Assembly (NCBI GenBank): GCA_033439685.1
Contig: JAUEDM010000001.1
Location: 7,130,001-7,194,000 of the forward strand
Direction: 5' to 3'
DNA: 64,000 bases
Source: Apodospora peruviana
Lineage: Eukaryota > Ascomycota > Sordariomycetes > Sordariales > Lasiosphaeriaceae
How positions within the stretch are numbered: position 1 is the first letter of the stretch; every line of letters starts with the position of its first letter. The notes beneath the pieces were generated by a model, which saw only the letters and a list, made by a program, of their open reading frames with translations, was not told the DNA's origin and did not search any database. Below, in pieces: positions 57,116 to 64,000 of the stretch. A program made the translations under genes and the position numbers.

Positions 57116-59278
57116 ATGGCAGGAATAGATCCTAGGCGGTCTTCCAGAGCGCGAACAACGCAGTCTCAGTCTCAAATATCCTCAACCACCTCGAGCATAT
57201 CAGGGCGGGTGGAGCGTACTTCAAGACATTTCAACAAGAGCGGATCGCCACAGAAGTCAACTTCAACAGGATCGCTTTCCTCTGAGCCGCCAGAAGACAC
57301 CATCACGGCCGACGACACGTTTGAAATGCAGCGACACACCCGTAGACAAAACAAAGAGCGGGATCGGACAGCAACAAAAGCCGAGCCAGTCGAAATGACA
57401 AATGGCGACGACGATATCCAAGAGGAGGACGAGGCGGTCCGCTGTATCTGCGGCTATGACGACTACCCCGGCCCTCCACCGTTCGACGAAGACGCAAAGA
57501 ATGGCTACAAGGACCCCAATGACATAGATCCCATATTTGCGACGGATGTCACTGATGATGCAGCCGGCTTCTTCGTGCAATGCGACATCTGCAAGGTCTG
57601 GCAGCACGGCGCCTGCGTTGGGATCATGACCGAGGAGTCCAGTCCAGATGAGTATTTCTGTGAGGAATGCCGCAAGGAATTCCACAAAATATACACTGCG
57701 AGCAATGGGTATGTCTCTCCATTTCGTTGAATCACCTGGGATTTCTCTAGGGTGGGCTGAAAGTTCAGCTCTGGCGTTCGAATGTGGCTGCGCACCCCTC
57801 GATCAGCCTCAGTTTGCTTTATCCAACCCAATTCACCCTCCGTGCAGGATTCGTCATGCCACCGTTCAAAACACTGACAACATGGGTCGCAGACAACGCT
57901 ATTCCCATTACCTTCCTCTAAAACGAACATCAAGGACGACCTCGAGAGCTGTCTCCCTGAACAAGGATGGAACCCGGTCCCCGCCCAAGGAGAAAGAGAC
58001 GCGCAGTGGGCGCAATTCGTCGGCCAACCAAACATCGAAGCGGCGGTCTACTATGAACAGCCGCGAGGCTGGTTATGACGAAGCTGAAGCTCTAAGAAGA
58101 GCGATAGAAGCTAGTAAAGAAGAGACTGCTCCTGAGTCCGTCGAACCCGGAACGAGACGGACTAAGCGGGGAAGAAGCGACAGCGAGGAGTAGGTCGATA
58201 TGTGCAGCGTTGAACGAACAGTCACTAACATGTGTGAAGGAAACTTGAAAACGCCAAGCGACAGAGAACGAGTTCGCGGTCGTTGTCCCCATCGTTCGAC
58301 CGAGCGGTCGAAGATTCCGATGACGCCGGGGCGACAACGCGGAACAGCGCGTCGAAATCGAAAGCTCGCAATGGGACGACCACCCGCAACCAGCGCAGTG
58401 AGAAAGCGAGCGAGAGGGAAGAGCGAGAACGGCAAAGGGTGGAGGCGGCGAATAAGCGAAAAGGGAGGGCTGAGCGCCGAAGAGCTGATGGTACGGCATC
58501 AACAATTCTTGTCAAGGTAGTTTCTGACGCTCACGCGGATACAGATTCAGATCCTTCGGAAGAATTGCCGTTGGCAGCTCGTGTTGCGGCAAGCAAGGCG
58601 GCGGCGGCGGCAGCTGTAACCACGACGGCGACCAATGTGACAAGGGAGGTTGCGCATCAATTGTCAATAGCGGAATCGGCACCTCTTTCGCAACAACCAA
58701 GTCCGGATACGCCACCCGCGAGTGCGGTGCCTTCGAAAATTGACAAGAAGAGGTCGCATAAGAAGAAGGGACGGAACCAATACACGCGAGATCGAGACGG
58801 GCACGACGAGGACTCGCCCGCCCGATCGCAGTCAAGGGATATTCAAAAAGACGAACACGTTGCGTCGGTCGGTCCCAAGACCAGTGGAGAAGGGCCTCAT
58901 TCCAAGTCCCATTCCAAGTCAAAAGGCGGGATGAGCAGCAAGATCACGATGACCGACATGAAGCGGAGGGCGGCGGCCCTGTTGGATTTCATCTCGCGCA
59001 CACAGGTAGAGCTCGCCGGGGAAACACTGGCAGACGCGAGGGCGGCAGCTGCTGACTTTCTCAAGGCTAATGGGGGTGGCAACAATAACGGCGGCTCCTC
59101 GACGACAACGGCTTCAGAGAAGAATTTACAGGACGGCGGTAGCGATGCGTCGCCGGCAGCGGAAAGCGCCAGCGCTACCGGCAGCCTCGGACGGGAGTTT
59201 AAGGAGCTCAATTGCCTGGAAATGATGGACACCTTGACTCGGAGGTTGGTCAAGTGGCAGCAAGAATATGCTGCGTGA
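57116..59278 (+). CDS. cti6: CTI6, PHD-finger subunit of the Rpd3L histone deacetylase complex
   Basis: Exons 57116-57708, 57893-58189, 58240-58490 and 58545-59278 (624 residues). If the last, 54-bp intron is retained the product is 642. The PHD finger lies at about 108-190: CICGYDDYPGPPP, then FFVQCDICKVWQHGACVGI and EYFCEECRKEFHKI, giving the C4HC3 pattern. It is followed across a 184-bp intron by GQRYSHYLPLKR, the block that marks Cti6-type proteins. In yeast Cti6 binds H3K4me3 and joins Rpd3L to Cyc8-Tup1. A UIM-like helix (DEAEALRRAIEASKEE) comes next, then a Lys/Arg/Glu-rich region, and a C-terminal helix TMTDMKRRAAALLDFISRT-like (TDMKRRAAALLDFISRTQVE) typical of the fungal family. The intron between exons 2 and 3 (58190-58239) has donor GTAGGT. 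Confidence 0.92.
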
Positions 59279-60243
59279 ACCTAAGTTTCTTTTCCCATGA
59301 TACCTGGTGGGCTTTTGGGATGGATTCCGAGGTCTTTTGATTATGAACACGTGATTTGTGCTGTTTTTTGCTCTTTTGGTTACTTTTGGGGTGTCGGGAT
59401 GTTGCTCTGGCTGCGTCTGTTCATGATCTTCAAAAGGGAGATAATGGGGAGTTTTTTTCTAGTTTCTCTGCGTCGAGTTATAATGGGCTCATCTATATAG
59501 ATTCTCTCCCAAGGAACTGGTCGGTGTTTTCTGGGATTTTGTTTTGTTTGCTCCCGCAGAGCATTACGCCTGGCGTTTTGGTTGGCGGCAACAGGCTTCT
59601 GGGGTGGGGCCGGGCCGGAGCTGATTGAAATGGACTTTTAGGTTTTATGTTCTTGTCCTTGCCAAGGTCCTGGTAGTTAGGTAATGACTGGAATGGAAGA
59701 TAAGGTAGAGAAACGAGAGGTAAGACGTGAGCAAAAGGGGGCGTACGGCGATGCACCGGGGTGGATAATCACAGCGCTTTGTGGGCTTAACACATACATC
59801 GTACCGATTGAGAATATATGTCAATAGGCGTGAGTTAGTATATACCCAAATAATTATTTACTGCCTTATTACTATTGCGGGTGGCTAAGAGCTCATGTTG
59901 TGAGTAATTTGACGAGGCTTGGTATAGGTTGATACCGGCAGCTAATGTTGATACATTCGATGTACGGCCTATCCGTACAAGAGCATTACACCGTATCTAT
60001 TGTGTGGGATACGGGCAACACCCCGTTAATCATCATAATAAACTGTCAACCTCGATATGCAACAAGACAACATCAGGCTCAAAAACGACCATCTCTGTAT
60101 CAAAATGGCATTTCATAAACAACGAATTTTGTATGGATAAGATTTGAATGTCCACAAACCGAGGGAAGATGCTTACAGCCAAGCATATACAATGAACAAC
60201 ACACCACACCAATACTTACCACCGTAACCTCACTCAACCCATC
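59279..60243. other. Intergenic CTI6/MTG1
   Basis: 965 bp between two plus-strand genes: T-rich CTI6 3' UTR on the left, AT-rich MTG1 promoter on the right. No gene seen. Confidence 0.5.
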
Positions 60244-61443
60244 ATGGCGACACCCATATCCACATCTGCAGCAGCAGCCGTCGGGGCCGCAGTCAAGAAG
60301 GTAGCCAAATCTGTAACTACAGCCTCACCGGAGCCAGCCTTCCAGCCGCGACAGACTTTTGAGGTCTCAGAGTCCATCACACGGTCATACTACCTCGGCC
60401 ACCACCATGCCGCGCTGAACCGCATGCAAAAGATGTTGTCGAATGTGGGTCTCATCATCGAGTGCCGCGACTTCCGCGTCCCGTTATCATCATGGAACCC
60501 CCTCCTCGAGCGGCAGCTGGCGACATCCACCGCTGAGCGCGCCCGCATCATCGTCTACACAAAACGGGATCTTGCCGTGCCGAACGGCGGACGCTTCGCA
60601 AGAGGCCAGCAGAACCCCGCCGAGGTGGTCAGGAAGCTTAAAGAATTTCACAGGAAGAAAGGGGATGCCAAGGACGTTTTGTTTACGGGCGGCGAGAGCA
60701 AGGACGGGGGCGCCATGCTGCAGCAGCTTCTGGGGACCATCAAGCAGGTCGCGCGGGAGGCGAATATTTTGACTGGACTGAGGGCCATGGTCGTCGGCAT
60801 GCCCAATGCAGGGAAAAGTACCCTCTTAAACAAGCTGCGCGCCAAGGGGATGAATTTGGGGAAAGCGGCCAAGACGGGCGCGGAGCCGGGCGTGACACGC
60901 AAGCTGGGGACGCCTGTCCGGATTGTGCCAAGGGAGACGGATACCGACCCATCGCTGACGGGCATGGGCGAGGGGGTTTTTCTGGTCGATACCCCGGGGG
61001 TGTTCATGCCGTACGTGTCGTCGGCCGAGGACATGCTCAAGTTGTCTTTGGCGGGCTCTGTCAAAGACGGTATTATTTCGAATGTTACCGTGGCCGACTA
61101 TTTGCTGTACAGGGTGAATTTGGTGGATCCGCGGTGCTATCGGCAGTACTGTGAGAGGCCGACTAATGACGTTTATCGGTTCTTGGGGAACGTGGCGCGC
61201 AAGACGGGAAAGCTGGCCAAGTTCAAGGAACCAAATATCGAAGCGGCTGCCGACTGGGTGATTCAGGAGTGGCGGAGGGGAAGGCTGGCGAGGTTTCTGT
61301 TGGATAGGGTTGATGATGAGACGATGGGGCGGGCTGTTGACGCCGCGAGGGAACCGACGACTAGTTTGAGTCAGGCAAGGAAGGCGCTGAAGGTGGAGAG
61401 GAAGGAGAAGAGGATGGAGAAGAGATCAGCAGCTCAGTCCTGA
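60244..61443 (+). CDS. mtg1: MTG1, mitochondrial ribosome-associated GTPase
   Basis: 399 residues, single exon, ATG 60244. Mtg1 acts in assembly of the large mitochondrial ribosomal subunit at the matrix face of the inner membrane. It is a circularly permuted GTPase: the G4-like motif (YTKRDL) precedes G1 (GMPNAGKSTL), followed by the Thr of EPGVTRKLG and G3 (LVDTPGVF). The permuted order and HHAALNRMQKML with IIECRDFRVPLSSWNP at the N-terminus fit the YlqF/Mtg1 family. G4 has Thr in place of the common Asn, a substitution also seen in relatives. The first 35 residues are Ala/Ser/Thr/Lys-rich and acid-poor, consistent with a presequence. The C-terminal ARKALKVERKEKRMEKR is basic. Confidence 0.94.
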   Translation: MATPISTSAAAAVGAAVKKVAKSVTTASPEPAFQPRQTFEVSESITRSYYLGHHHAALNRMQKMLSNVGLIIECRDFRVPLSSWNPLLERQLATSTAERARIIVYTKRDLAVPNGGRFARGQQNPAEVVRKLKEFHRKKGDAKDVLFTGGESKDGGAMLQQLLGTIKQVAREANILTGLRAMVVGMPNAGKSTLLNKLRAKGMNLGKAAKTGAEPGVTRKLGTPVRIVPRETDTDPSLTGMGEGVFLVDTPGVFMPYVSSAEDMLKLSLAGSVKDGIISNVTVADYLLYRVNLVDPRCYRQYCERPTNDVYRFLGNVARKTGKLAKFKEPNIEAAADWVIQEWRRGRLARFLLDRVDDETMGRAVDAAREPTTSLSQARKALKVERKEKRMEKRSAAQS

Positions 61444-62356
61444 TCCACGCGGAGGACTTCTTGCTTGTATGTTTGGAGTTGGACAGGTTTAAGGGGACTG
61501 GAAAAGGGGCGGCAGGGCAGGCAGACCCGGCTTCCATCATATAAATCGATACCCTCTCCTCTGTCTGAGTGTAAGCTTGATTTGTATATAAACTGTACGA
61601 TATCTTCTCTTATATGATTCGTAGCATAATACCGGCGGAACACATGCATATACCTTCTTCGACTCTGGGTCTACGTCTTCTTGGTTTTCCCTATCAGTGT
61701 GGCTGCGTGATTTTTCCATGATTGCGACGTCAACATATCTCTTAGCAAGCATCATGGTCTTAGTCACTTGCCTGTCAACATCGCTACCTCCTTTGCCCAC
61801 TCACACCCATCTGAGTTTCGAGTAAATCTTTTAAAGTCGAGTTCAATCTAGTCAACCTACGTTCGGTCCAAGGGAAGCCTAGTCCGGAATAACTCTAAAC
61901 CAAGTTTGACAAAGTCCATAGACATATATGGAAATTCGAGAGGTATCCGGCCATTTACTACAAATCTCCGAAGTTACCAAGTACCGATAATAGGAAAACT
62001 AAATGGGTTTCAAGAGATGCACCGCCCATCTGAACAAAATACTTGACCAACATAGTTAGGTAGATAAATATGCTATGGCACCTTTACTTTAAAGTCATAG
62101 AACACACACCCGCAGCGGTATATGGAAAGAACAAAGAGCTGGACACAGTCCCCGTAAATAAATATAAAAGACCAAGAAAGCCGCCAGTGTCGATTAGTTC
62201 ATGAACTCTCCTCTCTGCCTTTCTTGTTCATCATCCATCCATCATCATACAAGGTGGTTTAAAAGGACAGAACAATAGCCTCCGACTGCAAAACATGACT
62301 AAAAGATATAAATCCGCTCCCTTGTTTCTCCCTTCCTCTCCATATCGTTATCAGCA
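61444..62356. other. Convergent 3' region MTG1/Rho GEF
   Basis: 913 bp between converging genes, AT-rich, with a TAGGTAGATAAATA stretch near 62054-62068. Presumably both 3' UTRs. No gene seen. Confidence 0.5.
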
Positions 62357-63973
62357 TCAAGCCTTCTCCGCATGCCCATCATTCAACAACATTTCCAACA
62401 CAATCTGCCCACCGCTCACCTCGGGATGGCTCATACAAATCTTGACCGTGCCCTTCGAGTCCTGCGCGATCGGCTGCTGCCCGCTCCCTGTCGGCCCCCT
62501 AAACCCATGATCGAGAACCCGAACATCCCGACCGGCAATGATCTGCCTGAGCCGCCCGTTCTCCGCATTCCTGACCTCCACGTAGTCCTCGTTGAACAAC
62601 AACAAATACTGCCCAAACATGGTCGCCCCCTTGGCCTTCTTCTGCTTCCCCGAATACTCCATAATCAGCGTCCGGCTGATCTCGCCGTGCTTGTCCACGT
62701 ACACCGCACAATCCTCGTACGTCAGCAAAAACTCCTGATCATTGAGTTTGAACATGCCCAGCGGCCGCTGGTCCTTGATCCGCGACGCGATGTTCGCAAT
62801 CGCTGGCAGACTCAGATCGCGCGGGATCGACTGCGTCACCTTCTTGTCGAGCGTCAATAACTCAAAACCCTTGGCCGACGCCACCGCGATGTACGACTGG
62901 AACAGATTCAACGAATAGCACTCGGTCGGCAGGTAAAACTCATCATAGTCGCGGAAGGACTCGGTGCTGCCCGACGCACCCCTACGTCCGCCAAAGAGCC
63001 GCGGTTTCTTCTCGGTCGACTTCTGGAACACGGGTTCGAGCACCTTGAACGTGTTGTGCATCCCCTCCTTGCGCTTGTAGAACAGCAACATCCGGTCCTT
63101 CATCCGCGCCGTGGCGAAGAATGCCACGTCCTTGGCTAACCTCTGGGGAGCCCTGCGAGGGTTATCGTGCACCGGGGCCGGGAAGTTGGAGACGGGCGCC
63201 ACCACATCGAGGGGGTAGGCGATCAAGGACCTGTCGGCGATCAAGAGGCAGACAGAAAAGTCTTCGAGCACGGCAATCTGCGTGACTTTGTTGATCTGCA
63301 CAGATCTCGTCCATCCTCTAGGGTTCGAAGACTCGGAAATGTAGACCCCATAGTCCGTTCCAATGGCGATGATAGACTTGCCAAAAGACGTGAAGGCGGT
63401 CGCGCAGTTGACTTGTGCTCTGCAGACCGGGGGAGGCCCTCTCCCAGGCCCGTAGACCTTCTCCATCTCTCGGATCGCTCTGTCGAGCGGCGTTCCCCTA
63501 ATTGATACGCCGGGTTGTCTCCCGAGCGGTGAGGTCGAGTCGTAGGCAAATGAAGTGTCCGAGAGCACGCGCAGCCGGAAAGGCTCGGCATTCTGTGCGT
63601 GAAGAGCTCGTGCGTGCCTGGTTTTCGCCTCGACGATAGCATTGCACCACGCAGCCCGATCTTGGGCAGTCGTGGCATAGAGTGTATATATCTCGTGGCC
63701 CAGATGCTTTATTCTGAAAGGATATATGATCTTGCCATCGTCAGCACCGCCAGATGTTAGGCGAGTGACAGTGGTCAAGGATGATCCCATGGAAGAACTG
63801 GTTCCTGTGTGGTCCAGGCCAGGGCGGTCCGCTCCATTAGAGGCCACCTTGTTCAGCTGGGTCCCTGAACCGGTAGCAGCAGCGGTACGTGTGAGCGGGG
63901 CGGTAAGGCCTTTTTGTTTCGCGACAGGTTCATCGCTCATGCTTTCAAGGAAGAGTAGAGGCATTGGAATTGG
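62357..63973 (-). CDS. Rom2-like Rho1 GEF, partial (PH end and CNH domain)
   Basis: The last exon of a larger gene. The exon begins at 63973 after a CAG acceptor at 63974-63976 with CTGAC branch, and bases 63974-64000 are intron that runs off the window. The first ATG (63964) is therefore probably internal. Near the start is the second half of a PH domain (YPFRIKHLGHEIYTLYATT, DRAAWCNAIVEAK), with a Ser/Thr-rich insert before it. A full CNH (citron homology) domain follows: VNCATAFTSFGKSIIAIGTD, YGVYI, KVTQIAVLEDFSVCLLIADR, SLIAYPLDVV, DEFYLPTECYSLNLFQSYIA, FLLTYEDCAVYVDKHGE. DH-PH-CNH proteins in fungi are the Rom1/Rom2 activators of Rho1, which control cell-wall synthesis and the PKC pathway. 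The catalytic DH domain must lie outside. A CNH-type kinase is less likely given the PH domain. Confidence 0.9.
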   Translation of the reverse strand, partial: PIPMPLLFLESMSDEPVAKQKGLTAPLTRTAAATGSGTQLNKVASNGADRPGLDHTGTSSSMGSSLTTVTRLTSGGADDGKIIYPFRIKHLGHEIYTLYATTAQDRAAWCNAIVEAKTRHARALHAQNAEPFRLRVLSDTSFAYDSTSPLGRQPGVSIRGTPLDRAIREMEKVYGPGRGPPPVCRAQVNCATAFTSFGKSIIAIGTDYGVYISESSNPRGWTRSVQINKVTQIAVLEDFSVCLLIADRSLIAYPLDVVAPVSNFPAPVHDNPRRAPQRLAKDVAFFATARMKDRMLLFYKRKEGMHNTFKVLEPVFQKSTEKKPRLFGGRRGASGSTESFRDYDEFYLPTECYSLNLFQSYIAVASAKGFELLTLDKKVTQSIPRDLSLPAIANIASRIKDQRPLGMFKLNDQEFLLTYEDCAVYVDKHGEISRTLIMEYSGKQKKAKGATMFGQYLLLFNEDYVEVRNAENGRLRQIIAGRDVRVLDHGFRGPTGSGQQPIAQDSKGTVKICMSHPEVSGGQIVLEMLLNDGHAEKA

Positions 63974-64000
63974 CTGAAAAGCAAGTCAGTAAACTGGAAT

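Noticed and set aside
63962..63964. ATG 63964 as the true start of the Rho GEF
   Set aside because: A splice acceptor with branch site lies immediately upstream and the PH domain is only half present, so this ATG is internal to a longer protein.

Overview
The window is 64 kb of nuclear DNA from a filamentous ascomycete (Pezizomycotina). Sordariomycetes, probably Sordariales, is my inference from gene content and style, not from a search. The evidence seen is short introns (48-195 bp) with GTRNGT donors and CTRAY branch points close to the acceptor, GC-rich coding DNA with long alanine, serine and histidine runs, 5' leaders rich in pyrimidines, and typical eukaryotic housekeeping genes. I see no transposon ORF, viral gene, CRISPR array or recognisable secondary-metabolite cluster.

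Layout, left to right. 0.9-5.8 kb (-): a very large coiled-coil protein with C-terminal membrane segments, whose 3' end probably hides an extra exon. 6.4-7.8 kb (-): the SMC5/6 kleisin NSE4, head-to-head with VPS34 (8.3-11.2 kb, +), the class III PI 3-kinase. 11.6-16.4 kb (-): a WDR59/Mtc5-type subunit of the SEA (GATOR2-like) complex, head-to-head with UBC13 (17.2-17.9 kb, +). 20.3-20.9 kb (+): a small disordered protein. 22.6-23.9 kb (+): mitochondrial enoyl-thioester reductase ETR1. 24.4-25.4 kb (-): a dienelactone-hydrolase-family protein. 26.2-26.9 kb (-): a Nudix hydrolase. 30.5-31.9 kb (-) and 32.4-34.3 kb (+): isovaleryl-CoA dehydrogenase and the methylcrotonyl-CoA carboxylase beta subunit, divergent from a 422-bp shared promoter and catalysing successive steps of leucine breakdown. 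34.56 kb: tRNA-Arg(ACG). 35.4-36.9 kb (+): a five-exon short-chain dehydrogenase. 41.5-43.3 kb (+): a protein with an AreA-GATA-like (DUF1752-type) domain. 45.5-50.8 kb (-): a giant disordered protein. 52.9-54.8 kb (-): a membrane-anchored disordered protein with a CxxC motif. 57.1-59.3 kb (+): the PHD-finger protein CTI6. 60.2-61.4 kb (+): the mitochondrial GTPase MTG1. 62.4-64.0 kb (-): the 3' exon of a Rom2-like Rho GEF that runs off the right edge.

Splice structures were rebuilt by hand from reading frame, splice signals and family conservation. Two introns (in VPS34 and in the dienelactone-hydrolase gene) use GC-AG ends. Two candidate introns are multiples of three without stops, so they can be read through. 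Long gene-poor stretches (17.9-20.3, 26.9-30.5, 36.9-41.5, 43.3-45.5, 50.8-52.9 and 54.8-57.1 kb) hold no gene I can support. Several are sprinkled with a palindromic TACCTAGGTA-type motif.

No clearly undescribed system emerged. The items most worth following are the hidden C-terminal exon at the left edge, the leucine-catabolism gene pair with its promoter, the ACGCG cluster between NSE4 and VPS34, and the GC-AG and in-frame introns.
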